In this document: positions 1 through 8,639 of the stretch, one piece after another | How positions within the stretch are numbered: the stretch's first letter is position 1 | Layout of the letters: each line of letters opens with the position of its first letter | From: CAWUEX02 sp038148375 | GTDB taxonomy: Bacteria > Pseudomonadota > Alphaproteobacteria > Rhodospirillales > Rhodospirillaceae | Reading direction: 5' to 3' | NCBI GenBank assembly: GCA_038148375.1 | Contig: JAYQVH010000001.1 | Span: 372,001 to 436,000, forward strand | DNA: 64,000 bases | Program-made: the position numbers and the translations under genes | Notes under the pieces: generated by a model | Databases searched by the model: none | What the model saw: only the letters and a program-made list of their open reading frames with translations | What the model was told of the DNA's origin: nothing

Positions 1-278
1 TCGGCGTCGATCATTCCGGTGGGCAGGCCATAGCGGTGCGTCAGCCAGTTGGCGACCGCGGCACGGTAGTCCGGCGTGCCCGCGGTCGGCGGGTATTTGT
101 TCCATTGCTCGGCGTGGGCGGTCAGAGCGCCGTGAATCAGGCCGGGGGCGGTGTGCTGGGGTTCGCCAATGGACATGGCGATGGGGGCCAGATCCGCAGG
201 CGGCGCGACATCCGCCAGCAGCGCGTTCAAGCGCTGGAACGGATATTCCGTCAGTCCGTCCAAACGGCTGTTGTACAT
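1..278 (-). CDS. Class I/II aminotransferase, DapC-like (N-terminal part, runs off the window)
   Basis: Only the first 92 codons are present; the gene continues leftward beyond base 1. The product starts MYNSRLDGLTEYPFQRLNAL and contains the stretch MSIGEPQH followed by a WNKYPPTAGTPDYR segment. This is the typical N-terminus of fold-type I PLP aminotransferases of the succinyldiaminopimelate/aspartate aminotransferase group, where G-x-P and YP..G...LR help form the substrate pocket. The catalytic lysine lies outside the window. A DapC role (lysine and diaminopimelate synthesis) is the usual assignment for such proteins and dapB occurs at 23616, but other aminotransferase specificities cannot be excluded. 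The start at 278 is the only ATG giving the full conserved N-terminus. Confidence 0.75.
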   Translation of the reverse strand, partial: MYNSRLDGLTEYPFQRLNALLADVAPPADLAPIAMSIGEPQHTAPGLIHGALTAHAEQWNKYPPTAGTPDYRAAVANWLTHRYGLPTGMIDA

Positions 279-780
279 GGCCCGTACCGTCCCTCATCGG
301 CTGCAGTCCCACCCCTTTCGGGTCCCATGCGGAACGCAGTCCACCTCACCGAATGAGAGTCGTCTGCAAAGGTAAACGGGTGGTTAATAAAGAGGGATTT
401 TTTTATATAAGTCAGTCGATTGGCGAGGACCGTTGATACAATTTCTCAGACCGGAATCCTCACCCAGTGAGTATTGCACGCCTAATAAAGGCCGGACCTG
501 CCCGTCTGGCCTCTGTTTTGGCCGGATACTTGCTTGTAACTCTTTGTTTTCCAATGGTTTTCCACAGTGTTTCCCGCCTGAACCCACATCTTTTCCAGCG
601 CCTGTTCACAGGTTATCCGGCAAACGCACCAGGTGGGCTTACCGCGGAAAAACCGAACCGGCGTCCTTGATTTGGCGTAGAAAAAGATGAGTTACAGCGT
701 GAACGATTGACGTTGAGCAATGCGCGGCGCGGGCCGGCGCCCGTATAAACACTCAGTACACAAAATCTAAGGAGACGCTC
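279..780. other. 500-base intergenic region, no convincing gene
   Basis: No open frame here has a ribosome-binding site together with recognisable protein content; the short frames are not credible. The stretch includes an AT-rich run around 378-410, a hairpin with T-rich flanks at 490-519, the direct repeat GGCCGGA at 490-496 and 520-526, and one near-match to a DnaA box (TTTTCCACA, about 554-562). It separates a minus-strand aminotransferase from a plus-strand gene at 781, so it should hold two divergent promoters, but I could not identify either with confidence. It may also encode a small RNA. Confidence 0.5.
490..519. terminator. Terminator-like hairpin with T-rich flanks on both sides
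   Basis: GGCCGGAC (490-497) pairs with GTCTGGCC (504-511), eight pairs including one G-T, around the loop CTGCCC. On the plus strand it is followed by TCTGTTTT; read on the minus strand it is followed by TTTATTAG. It therefore looks like an intrinsic terminator in either direction. No annotated gene ends just upstream on either strand, so if it works it would end a short untranslated transcript or read-through. Confidence 0.35.
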
Positions 781-1149
781 ATGGTTGCCGCACCGGGCAT
801 GGAAGACCCCAAAGCCAAAGTCTGGATCCCGAAAGGACGCCCGATTCCGTTCCACGATGGTCCGACCAACGATCAGCTCATGGCCATGGTTATGGCGCTG
901 ACGGTCGAGGTCTCGATCCTGCGTGAACGCCTCGACACCCATGAGCGCGTGTCTGAGGCCAAAGGCGGCTTTGGCACCGCCGATGTGGAAGCTTACAATG
1001 CGGATGATGAAGCGTTGGCCTACCGCACAGGCTTCCGCAACCGGATCATGCACAAAGTGTTCCGCACCCTGCGCGCAGAAATGGCGCGCCTCGAAGCGGA
1101 CACGGAAGAAGATTACGACGAAATCATGAAGGAGTTCGACGCCGCCTAA
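781..1149 (+). CDS. Small conserved-type protein of unknown function
   Basis: A 122-residue soluble protein with no signal peptide or membrane segment. After a proline-rich start the body is mostly charged helix (about residues 30-120), ending in an acidic tail. An AAGGAG ribosome-binding site lies about 7 bases before the ATG. I do not recognise the family. It is 46 bases upstream of the methyltransferase at 1196 and followed by a Rieske oxygenase in the same direction, so it is probably the first gene of that operon and could be a partner or regulator of those enzymes. That is inference from position only. The long open frame on the opposite strand is a GC-rich shadow. Confidence 0.75.
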   Translation: MVAAPGMEDPKAKVWIPKGRPIPFHDGPTNDQLMAMVMALTVEVSILRERLDTHERVSEAKGGFGTADVEAYNADDEALAYRTGFRNRIMHKVFRTLRAEMARLEADTEEDYDEIMKEFDAA

Positions 1150-1195
1150 CCGGCCAATAGGTCGACAGCGCGTCAAACACAGAAAGGATAAAATT

Positions 1196-2344
1196 ATGGA
1201 TGCCCATCGCCCCCATCCGATGATGCCGGAGTCCAATCACGACGAAATCGCCGAACAGTTGGCGATTGTCGACATGAAAGCGTTTATGTTTTCAAAGGTC
1301 GATCCCGGTGTGCGTAAACTTTTGGAAAAGAAAGTCGCGCCGGAATTCAAGAAGCGTGAAGGCCGTGATCCGCGCAATCATCAGGAGCTGCGCAAGGACA
1401 TGGAAAAGGAGCCCGGCTATCAAGCGTGGCTCAACATGAATGCCGTCGCCCAGGACATGATGTGGGATGCCGTCGGCACGTGTGTCGACCGCCAGCTCGA
1501 TGATCTTAAGGCCAAGGCCAAGATCGAAAATCCAAAGGGTTCGCTGCGCGTCGATCCGAACTTCAAGGCGCCGCGCTACATCGATGCGCAAGACATCCAC
1601 CGCATGCCCGGCAACTATCACGGCACCTATGGTGACGACGACGTACGCCAGGGCGCGGTGTTCGACCGCGGTGCCGTGGTCTACCAGATGGGCCGCAACG
1701 GCGGATACATGAACGATATCCGCGGCCATACCATCATCTCGCATTACTTCGCGCGCTGGCCCGATGCCCAACCGAAAAAGATTCTCGACATGGGCTGCAC
1801 CGTCGGTCATTCGACATTGGCGATCGCCAATTATTTCCCCGAAGCCGAAACCCACGCCATCGATGTCGGCGCCGGCATGCTGCGCTATGCCCATGCGCGT
1901 GCGGAGCGCCTCGGTATTCCGGTGCACTTCAGCCAGCAGAACGCGGAATGCACCGACTTCGAAGACAACACCTTCGATCTCATCACGTCGTCCGCCGTGC
2001 TGCACGAAACGTCGGGCAAGGCCCTGCCGAATATCTTCAACGAATGCCTGCGCATTCTGAAACCGGGCGGCGCGATGGTGCATCTCGAAGTGCCGGCCCG
2101 ACTGGAAGAACTCGACGACTGGGGCAAGATCCGCGGCGACTACGAAATCCAGTACAACTATGAACCCTTCTGGAAGGGCGCGCTGACACAGGATTACGAA
2201 AAGCTGTGCAGGGACACGGGCTTCAAAGATGTTGAGGTCGGCTACCAGGATGCGACCGCCAAAGCCGAGCGCGGCAACACTCAGTTCGGCGGCCCGTCGA
2301 AGGGCGTGCACCGGTCCTGGCTGATGATCTCCGGCGTGAAGTAA
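1196..2344 (+). CDS. SAM-dependent class I methyltransferase
   Basis: 382 residues. The C-terminal half carries the Rossmann-type SAM fold: motif I is ILDMGCTVGHST (about residue 197), followed by an acidic residue in HAIDVGAGML and a later ITSSAVLHETS strand. The N-terminal ~190 residues are an unusual extension without a motif I recognise; it includes a lysine-rich helix and a RNHQELRKDM segment. An AAAGGAT element precedes the ATG. The gene is sandwiched between the small protein at 781 and the Rieske oxygenase at 2361 (16 bases away), implying co-transcription and possibly action on the same small molecule. The substrate is unknown; O- or C-methylation of an oxygenated ring product would fit the neighbour, but this is not shown. 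Confidence 0.85.
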   Translation: MDAHRPHPMMPESNHDEIAEQLAIVDMKAFMFSKVDPGVRKLLEKKVAPEFKKREGRDPRNHQELRKDMEKEPGYQAWLNMNAVAQDMMWDAVGTCVDRQLDDLKAKAKIENPKGSLRVDPNFKAPRYIDAQDIHRMPGNYHGTYGDDDVRQGAVFDRGAVVYQMGRNGGYMNDIRGHTIISHYFARWPDAQPKKILDMGCTVGHSTLAIANYFPEAETHAIDVGAGMLRYAHARAERLGIPVHFSQQNAECTDFEDNTFDLITSSAVLHETSGKALPNIFNECLRILKPGGAMVHLEVPARLEELDDWGKIRGDYEIQYNYEPFWKGALTQDYEKLCRDTGFKDVEVGYQDATAKAERGNTQFGGPSKGVHRSWLMISGVK

Positions 2345-2360
2345 ACCGGGCACAGCGGCG

Positions 2361-3509
2361 GTGTTTACCAACTTCTGGTACGTCGCCGAGGAAAGCGCGG
2401 CCGTCGTCGGCGGTCCCGACGGCGGCCCCGTCCATACCCGCATGCTCGGGCAGGACTTCGTCCTGTTCCGGGACACCGCGGGCACCGTTCATTGCCTTTC
2501 CAATCTGTGCGTTCACCGCGGCGCGTCGCTGGCCCATGGCAAGGTCAAAGGCGATTGCATCGAATGCCCGTATCACGGCTGGCAGTTCAACGGTGCGGAC
2601 GGCACGTGCGCCAAGATTCCGTCGCTCGGCCCGGACGGTAAAATTCCGACGCGCGCCAAAGTCGACAGCTATCCCGTCGAGGAACGCTACGGACTCATTT
2701 TCGTGTTTCTCGGCGATGCGCCGGATGCGGACCGTCCGCCGATCCTCAACATGGAGGAGTGGGACGATCCGGCCTGGCGGTGGACGTATCTCAATTACAC
2801 GTGGCCTGTGAACTGGCAGCGCGCGATCGAGAACTCGCTCGATCCGGCGCACACGGAATTCGTGCATCCGATGATGGGCTACGAAGGCGAGCGCGACGAT
2901 TACATCGTCCCTGCCTTGCCGTTAACGGAACATCCGTGGGGCGTCGGTGCCCGGCGAACTAACAAATCACCGACCAAAAGCGGATCGCTCAAAGCCGGTG
3001 TGCGCTCAGGCGACGGCGAGGGCAAGACGGATACCGGTCACGTCGGCCCCAACCAGGTGTGGATCTGGATTCATTTCACTGATGCGGCGATGTTTCATCA
3101 GTATGCGTTCGTCACGCCAATCGACGCGCACACCTCGCGGCGCTATTTTTTCCAGGCACGCAACTTCATCCTTGAAGAGCAGCACGACGCCCGCGTGATG
3201 GCACGCATCAAGGAGATCGCGGAGCAGGATCGCCGTGTGCTCACCGAAATGCGGCCGGCTTTCACGCCGTCGAGCCCGACGGAAGAGGTTCTGGTCGGCG
3301 CCGACAACGTCATCGTCCGATTTCGGGAATTCCTGAAAGACTGGCAAGCCAACGGCTGGCGTATCGACGAAAAGGCGGTCGCGGCCGCAGACCCAGAACA
3401 CAAGGCCTTCGCAATTCCCTCGCCGCAACGGCGCGGGCGGAAGGGGTGGGTGATCGATTCCGTACCAGTGCTTGCGACCGCTTCCGAGGTCGCCCAAGCC
3501 GCCGAATAG
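2361..3509 (+). CDS. Rieske non-heme iron oxygenase, large subunit
   Basis: 382 residues from a GTG start. The Rieske [2Fe-2S] site is complete: C50-x-H52 and C69-x2-H72, exactly the C-x-H-x16-C-x2-H pattern. The mononuclear iron site is also present as N158-x2-D161-x2-H164-x4-H169. The single-component alpha-subunit layout resembles vanillate demethylase and pheophorbide-a-oxygenase-type enzymes, which hydroxylate rings or remove O- and N-methyl groups using electrons from a separate reductase. No reductase or ferredoxin gene is adjacent. It follows the methyltransferase by 16 bases and converges on the binding-protein gene ending at 3513. The true substrate cannot be read from the sequence. 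Confidence 0.92.
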   Translation: MFTNFWYVAEESAAVVGGPDGGPVHTRMLGQDFVLFRDTAGTVHCLSNLCVHRGASLAHGKVKGDCIECPYHGWQFNGADGTCAKIPSLGPDGKIPTRAKVDSYPVEERYGLIFVFLGDAPDADRPPILNMEEWDDPAWRWTYLNYTWPVNWQRAIENSLDPAHTEFVHPMMGYEGERDDYIVPALPLTEHPWGVGARRTNKSPTKSGSLKAGVRSGDGEGKTDTGHVGPNQVWIWIHFTDAAMFHQYAFVTPIDAHTSRRYFFQARNFILEEQHDARVMARIKEIAEQDRRVLTEMRPAFTPSSPTEEVLVGADNVIVRFREFLKDWQANGWRIDEKAVAAADPEHKAFAIPSPQRRGRKGWVIDSVPVLATASEVAQAAE

Positions 3510-3512
3510 CTT

Positions 3513-5003
3513 TCAGTCTGCGAGTTCTATGTCTTCGTAACGGATGAAGCCGAAGTCGGAGCGGAACGCTTTGATGCGCTTGCTCAGGCCGATAAAGGCG
3601 ACCGTCTCATACATGAACAACGATTGCGCGGTGTCGTGAGAATGGCGCATCACCGCTTCCGTGGCAGTGCGCCTGGCATCGATACCGGTCGCCGCCATAG
3701 CGTTTTCGATCAGTGGCACCGCAGCCGGATCACAGTAATAGACTGCATGCCACAGGCAGGAATTCTGGCGCATCGGATACAGCGCATCCGACACCGGTGT
3801 GAACATCGGCATCGCCATGGCATCGGCGTTCCACTCTCCGGTCTGGATGTATTCCAGGAAGCGGCTGTTGGGCACGGTGCGCACTTCCAGGTCAATGCCA
3901 ACGCGGGCCAAATCGGCGGCGGCTTGCTGAAACACATCGGTGTAGGACACCGCACCGCTTGGCATTTCCATGGCAAAGCGGAAGCCGTCTTCGTAACCGG
4001 CTTCGCGTAATAAGATGCGCGCGCGTTCGGGATCGTAAGCGCGCCCTTCGATGTCGTGTGCATAACCAAACGCATTCGACGGTGCAGGCTGGTTGGCGAC
4101 TCTCGTTTCACCCCTCATCAGGACATCGACAATGGCCTGGCGGTTGACTGCGTGAATGATCGCGGCCCGCACTCGTTCGTCAGCAAGAGGAGACTCTGCC
4201 TGTCCGGCAGTGATGTACGACAGCGTCACCACGGCGGGTATGCGGTCGACAAAAACAGATCCGCCATCGGCGCGCACGGCGTCGAACTCATCCGGCGATA
4301 ACGCCGAGATGGCGATGTCGGCTTCGCCGGTGGCGAGCGCCGCCTGCCGCGCAGCCGGTTCCGGCAGGACAATGAAGTCCAAAGTCTGTGCCGGTGCGTG
4401 CCGCCAGGACGCATCGTTCGCCGTCAGGGTAGAGCGGGTCGGACCGATGTCTGTAAAGACGTACGGGCCGGTACCCGGCGGGTCCGCAAAATAGACCTCA
4501 GGACCATCTGCCGCCCATTGCCGTGCTGCGAGCGGGCGCAGCAGCGCCAGTTTATAGGGCAGCAACGGATCGGGACTCGACGTCTCGATATGCAGAGTGA
4601 GCGGATCAAGCGCGCGTGCGCTTGCCAAGACGAACAGCTCACGGCCGACCGGAGACGCGCGGCCTTGCGCCGTAGTCAGGTATTCAATCGCAGCGGCGAA
4701 GGAGTGCGCTGTCACCGGTTCGCCATTTGAAAATACCACGCCGTTACGCAGCGCGAACCGCCACCCGGTCGCCCCGTCGCGCGCCCAGTTTTCGGCGAGC
4801 CAAGGTTCGAGCGTGCCGTCTGCGGTCACAAACGTCAGCGGGTCGAACAGCGCGGACCAAACGGGCAGGCGGGTGATCGATGTCGAACTGAACGGATTGC
4901 CCCACGGCTCAGGAAAGGAGCCGCCGGCGATGGTTAGCGTCTCCGCCTGCACGGACGAGACCGCGAACACAAGAACAGCGGCCGCAATCCGGCGCAGGAT
5001 CAT
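3513..5003 (-). CDS. Periplasmic solute-binding protein, ABC family 5 (peptide/opine/nickel type)
   Basis: 496 residues starting MILRRIAAAVLVFAVSSVQA with a predicted cleavage after VQA. The mature part shows the family 5 pattern: WSALFDPLTFV near the start, EPWLAENW, the DPLTLHIETSSPDPLLPYKL strand region, then RAAIIHAVNRQAIVDV and YDPERARILLREAGYEDGF. Such proteins deliver oligopeptides, opines or related solutes to an inner-membrane ABC permease; no permease or ATPase gene is in this window, so the transporter is either elsewhere or this receptor is an orphan. I chose the start at 5003 because it yields a clean signal peptide and overlaps the stop of the upstream amidohydrolase by four bases (ATGA), suggesting translational coupling. 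Confidence 0.88.
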   Translation of the reverse strand: MILRRIAAAVLVFAVSSVQAETLTIAGGSFPEPWGNPFSSTSITRLPVWSALFDPLTFVTADGTLEPWLAENWARDGATGWRFALRNGVVFSNGEPVTAHSFAAAIEYLTTAQGRASPVGRELFVLASARALDPLTLHIETSSPDPLLPYKLALLRPLAARQWAADGPEVYFADPPGTGPYVFTDIGPTRSTLTANDASWRHAPAQTLDFIVLPEPAARQAALATGEADIAISALSPDEFDAVRADGGSVFVDRIPAVVTLSYITAGQAESPLADERVRAAIIHAVNRQAIVDVLMRGETRVANQPAPSNAFGYAHDIEGRAYDPERARILLREAGYEDGFRFAMEMPSGAVSYTDVFQQAAADLARVGIDLEVRTVPNSRFLEYIQTGEWNADAMAMPMFTPVSDALYPMRQNSCLWHAVYYCDPAAVPLIENAMAATGIDARRTATEAVMRHSHDTAQSLFMYETVAFIGLSKRIKAFRSDFGFIRYEDIELAD

Positions 5004-6052
5004 AGGGCGTAAAACCGCTTCGCATTGGCGTCGACGATGCGCGATGTCAGATCGGCATCGAGATCGTTGCGCTCGCGCAACAGCCGCGGGGCTTCCAGTT
5101 CGGTCGAGGTGTCGGCGTGTCCGTAGTCGGTGCCGATCAGCAGCGCGTCCGGCCCGGTAAACCGGGCCACCAGATTGATGTCCTCCTGCGCTTCGCAGGT
5201 CACGAAAAATCGGTTGTCGGCGAATAGCGTGTCGGACGTATCGCGAATGCCGTAGTGCGACAGCATCTTGCGGCAGCGATTGACGGCGAAGGGCACCCAT
5301 TCCGAAGCGGCTTCGATGAAGCCGATGCGCAGGCCCGGAAATTTTTCGGGCACGCCGGATAACGTCAGCGCGGCAAAAGCTATAAGAGTCGGCATCGAAT
5401 TGCCGAGCACGTTGCGCAGTCCGGTGCGCGCGTTTTTGATTGAGGCATAGGCTGGGCTGGCGCTGCCGATGTGAATGCAGATCGGCATGTCGAGATCGCA
5501 GGCGGCGCGGTAGATCGGGTCCAACGCCGGATCGTCCAGGGTCGCATCACCTTCGTAGCCGCGCAGCTGAATGCCGCAGGCGCCGTTTTCCTTTGCGGTT
5601 TTCAGTTCCTCCAAAGTGGCATCGATGTCGCGCACCACCGGCAGAGCGACCCAGCGCAAACGCCCACCGGTGTCACCACAAACTTCAGCCATCCAGGAAT
5701 TATAGGCGCGCACCGCCGCCCGCTCGGCGGCAACGGACCTAGGATAGAGGTTGAGAAACAGGCTCGGATAAATGACCTGAATGTCGTGGCCGAACTTATC
5801 CATGTCCGTGATGCGCGCGGCGGTGTCCATCAGGTCGCGCGTGCCGTCGGCGTAGACGTCCGATTTCTGCCCGCCGCGGCCGTAAATCTGTCCGTCGATC
5901 ATCCAAAATTGCGAGCCGCCGGAGGAATACGCGTGCCGGCTGATTCCGTCGGAGGTCACGCTCAACGGTGTAAACGCGTCGTCCTCCGGGCGGATGTGAT
6001 CCCAGATGGCCGGACCTTCGACCACATGGGTGTCGGAATCGATGACGGTCAT
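5000..6052 (-). CDS. Amidohydrolase family 2 (metal-dependent hydrolase/decarboxylase type)
   Basis: 350 residues of the Amidohydro_2 TIM-barrel group. Visible landmarks are the N-terminal strand VIDSDTHV, carrying D-x-H where classical members have H-x-H or E-x-H, the central ICIHIGSAS with the metal-binding His, and the C-terminal GTDYGHAD with the conserved Asp. Relatives include aminocarboxymuconate-semialdehyde-decarboxylase-like and gamma-resorcylate-decarboxylase-like enzymes. The ATG at 6052 follows an AGGGAAC element; a start 30 bases further upstream lacks that support. It overlaps the solute-binding protein gene by four bases, so the two likely serve uptake and breakdown of one compound, and the Rieske oxygenase next door may belong to the same pathway. 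Confidence 0.85.
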   Translation of the reverse strand: MTVIDSDTHVVEGPAIWDHIRPEDDAFTPLSVTSDGISRHAYSSGGSQFWMIDGQIYGRGGQKSDVYADGTRDLMDTAARITDMDKFGHDIQVIYPSLFLNLYPRSVAAERAAVRAYNSWMAEVCGDTGGRLRWVALPVVRDIDATLEELKTAKENGACGIQLRGYEGDATLDDPALDPIYRAACDLDMPICIHIGSASPAYASIKNARTGLRNVLGNSMPTLIAFAALTLSGVPEKFPGLRIGFIEAASEWVPFAVNRCRKMLSHYGIRDTSDTLFADNRFFVTCEAQEDINLVARFTGPDALLIGTDYGHADTSTELEAPRLLRERNDLDADLTSRIVDANAKRFYAL

Positions 6053-6150
6053 TGTGTTGTTCCCTGTGTTCTCTGGACCCACTGTGCGCGATCCGGTCCG
6101 ACAAGGAAACGGGCTGTCAAAAAAAGTCCGTCAACTGATCAGAGATGGAT

Positions 6151-7437
6151 TTACCGCCGCGCGCGGACCGCGGCCCAGACGCATATGAGGACCAGAAGCG
6201 GGATGTTTTTCACCAAGGGTCCGAGCGGGTCGAGCCATAGGTGCGGCAGAGCCATCGTCAGCACCGCCGTGAACACCACCATCACGCCCAGCTGAACCGC
6301 AAGCAGCCAGCGAGTCGGCAGGCCGCTCACGACCAGGAGCGCAACCAGAATTTCGATTATGCTGCCTCCCCAGGCAAAGATACGGGGATCGACGCTGTGG
6401 CGGCCAAATGCCTCCGCGATAGAGGCGGCGAGTGGCTCGCCCTTGAAGATTCCGATGACGCCAAACGTCAGCCACATCAGCGCGAGCGTGGCGGTGATCA
6501 ACGGCGCGATGAGTGCGAGCCGCGCGTGCCAGCGGTCCTGCACCGAAGACGGAAACGCGGTAAAGACATCGGTCATGGACCGCGCCGCGGGGGCATAGAG
6601 GCCGGCAAAGGATCCCGACGAGGCGCTGTTGCCGTGAATCAGCTGGGCCACAGCCGTCGAGTTCACGACCGTCCAGCCGAGGATATCGCCAATCTTCGCC
6701 GCCGTTTTGATCAGCACCATCGGCACCTTCACGGTGCGGGCCGGCGGCAACTCGAGCCATTGCCGCGTGGTTTCCAGAACATCGCGCATAGTCATGATGT
6801 CCGGCCCGACGGGCTCGATGACGTAGCGCTTGATCGTCCGGGTTTCGCACAGCTCGCACAGAATGCCGGTGAGATCGTCCATATAGACGGGACGGAATTC
6901 CTGCGCGCCATCGCCGGGCAATAGAATGGCGCCGGGCAGGGCGGCGAGGCCACGGATCAACGATGTGCCGCCGTAACTGCCGCGCCCATAGACCAGACTG
7001 GGACGGACCACAACCCAATCCGCATCCATCGCCATCAGGGATTCATCGGCGGCGGTTTTGGTCTTGGCGTAGGCTGTATCGGCGTCGGCGCTGATGGCCG
7101 AAACCTGAATCAGCCGGGTCACGCCCGCTTCCTTCGCGGCCGTGAACAATGCTTTCGGCGCATGCTCGTGTACGGCGGCAGTGCGCACCGCGCTCTCCTG
7201 CAAGACACCGGCGCAGTTCACCACTGCATCGACGCCAGACACGATGTCCTGCCAGCTCTCAGGAGTCGTGAGGCGAGTAAGATCTCTTCTGAGGGGTTTA
7301 AAGCGCGGATGCCCGGCCAGCGAAGGCGGGACTTCGCCGCGGATGACACCGACAACGGAGTGACGCCGTTCCAGCAAGGCCGCGACGACATGACAGCCGA
7401 TAAAACCGGCGGCGCCGGTGACCAAAATTCTCGCCAT
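6151..7437 (-). CDS. SDR/NmrA-type NAD(P)-binding protein fused to a DoxX-like membrane domain
   Basis: 428 residues. The first ~290 form an extended short-chain dehydrogenase-like domain: GAAGFIG nucleotide loop at residues 8-14, NCAG around 95, and VVVRPSLVYG. The usual Y-x3-K pair is represented by YAKTK. From about residue 300 there are four hydrophobic segments (LIAPLITATLALMWLTF, IFAWGGSIIEILVALLVV, LLAVQLGVMVVFTAVL, IPLLVLICVWA) in the DoxX-like arrangement. The fusion should place an NAD(P)-binding domain on the cytoplasmic membrane face, perhaps acting on a quinone or lipid. It is not in an obvious operon: hemW ends 29 bases upstream on the same strand. Confidence 0.85.
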   Translation of the reverse strand: MARILVTGAAGFIGCHVVAALLERRHSVVGVIRGEVPPSLAGHPRFKPLRRDLTRLTTPESWQDIVSGVDAVVNCAGVLQESAVRTAAVHEHAPKALFTAAKEAGVTRLIQVSAISADADTAYAKTKTAADESLMAMDADWVVVRPSLVYGRGSYGGTSLIRGLAALPGAILLPGDGAQEFRPVYMDDLTGILCELCETRTIKRYVIEPVGPDIMTMRDVLETTRQWLELPPARTVKVPMVLIKTAAKIGDILGWTVVNSTAVAQLIHGNSASSGSFAGLYAPAARSMTDVFTAFPSSVQDRWHARLALIAPLITATLALMWLTFGVIGIFKGEPLAASIAEAFGRHSVDPRIFAWGGSIIEILVALLVVSGLPTRWLLAVQLGVMVVFTAVLTMALPHLWLDPLGPLVKNIPLLVLICVWAAVRARR

Positions 7438-7466
7438 ACCATTCCTGCTGGTAACGACTCACCTAT

Positions 7467-8639
7467 CTAAACGATCAGTTCGCCGATCAACGCGTTTAAG
7501 ACCAACCGCCCCCGCGGGGTCGCCCGGAGGATGTCGCCGTCCGCTTCCACCAAACCATCGTCTACGAAACCCTTTACGCGGTCTTTGGCGACCACGTCAA
7601 AGCGTAATACGCCGGTTGTTCTTTCCAGCGCCGCGAGGTCAAGCCCGGCGGTGAGGCGCAGTCCAATCATCACCATTTCTATGGCGCGCTCGTGGGGGCT
7701 GACGATGTCGTCGCGCTGACCGCCGTGACCGTGTTCGCCGACCTGCTTGAGCCACTTGGCTGGCGGTTTGTGGCGCTGAGTGGCGTGAGCCTGACCATCG
7801 ACGATGACCCGCCCGTGCGCGCCCGGTCCGATCCCGGCATAGGCACCGCCCTGCCACACATGGACGTTGTGCCTGCACGCGTCGCCCGGACGGGCGTGAT
7901 TGGAAATCTCATAGGCCGGCAATCCGGCGTCACCGAGAATGTCTTGCGTGAGATCGTAGAGGTCAGACCCCCCCTCTTCATCGGGTAATGTGAAGTCGCC
8001 ACGCGCATAGGCGTTCTCGAACGGCGTGTTGGTTTCGATGGTCAGCTGATAACAGGACAGGTGCGCGCCGCCGGCGTTATCCAAAACATCGAGCGCGGCA
8101 TTCAATTCTTCGCGCCACATGTCGGCCGACTGTCCGGGGCGCGCGTAAATCAAATCGAAGGACAACCGCTCGAAGGTTTCCCCGGCCAGGGCTATGGCCC
8201 GCTTGGCTTCGTCAGCCGAATGGCGCCGACCGAGAAATTTCAGCTGTGCGTCATCGAAGCTCTGAACGCCAAGCGACAACCGGTTGATGCCGGCAGCGCG
8301 AAACGCTTCGAAACGCTCGGCGTCGACGGTGCCGGGATTGGCCTCGAGCGTGATTTCAATTTCATCTTCGCTTGGCCACGCCGATTTGGCTTCGGCAATC
8401 ACGGCTGCCGCTGTTTCGCTATGCATCAGAGACGGTGTACCGCCGCCGAAAAAAATCGACTGGAGCTTCTGTCCCGGTGTGCGCGCCGCTTCGTAAGCGA
8501 GCTCTCTTAACAGCGCATCACGCCATTGCCCATGATCGACGTGCTCGACCACATGACTGTTGAAATCGCAATACGGGCATTTGGAAATGCAGAACGGCCA
8601 GTGCACGTAAAGTGCGAGGGTGTCACCCGCCGAAGTCAT
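7467..8639 (-). CDS. hemW: HemW-type radical SAM protein (heme chaperone, CPO III-like)
   Basis: 390 residues. The radical SAM cluster motif C17-x3-C21-x2-C24 lies in WPFCISKCPYCDFNSH, followed by the GGGTPSLM SAM-binding loop and ANPGT. HemW proteins were long annotated as oxygen-independent coproporphyrinogen oxidases; the family is now known to bind and deliver heme. True HemN enzymes differ in their N-terminus and usually carry an extra cysteine directly after the cluster, which is absent here (C-P-Y-C-D-F). The start overlaps the stop of rdgB by four bases (ATGA), and the order rph-rdgB-hemW is a common alphaproteobacterial arrangement. Confidence 0.93.
   Translation of the reverse strand: MTSAGDTLALYVHWPFCISKCPYCDFNSHVVEHVDHGQWRDALLRELAYEAARTPGQKLQSIFFGGGTPSLMHSETAAAVIAEAKSAWPSEDEIEITLEANPGTVDAERFEAFRAAGINRLSLGVQSFDDAQLKFLGRRHSADEAKRAIALAGETFERLSFDLIYARPGQSADMWREELNAALDVLDNAGGAHLSCYQLTIETNTPFENAYARGDFTLPDEEGGSDLYDLTQDILGDAGLPAYEISNHARPGDACRHNVHVWQGGAYAGIGPGAHGRVIVDGQAHATQRHKPPAKWLKQVGEHGHGGQRDDIVSPHERAIEMVMIGLRLTAGLDLAALERTTGVLRFDVVAKDRVKGFVDDGLVEADGDILRATPRGRLVLNALIGELIV

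Noticed and set aside
500..650. Chromosome replication origin
   Set aside because: Only one near-match to a DnaA box (TTTTCCACA) and no cluster of boxes, no dnaA, hemE or parAB next to it.
1292..2485. 397-codon open frame on the minus strand across the methyltransferase and the Rieske start
   Set aside because: It is antisense to clear coding sequence, has no ribosome-binding site or recognisable protein content, and is explained by high GC at third positions.
5004..5300. N-terminal extension of the solute-binding protein gene
   Set aside because: It lies within the amidohydrolase coding region in another frame, lacks family similarity and would bury the signal peptide.
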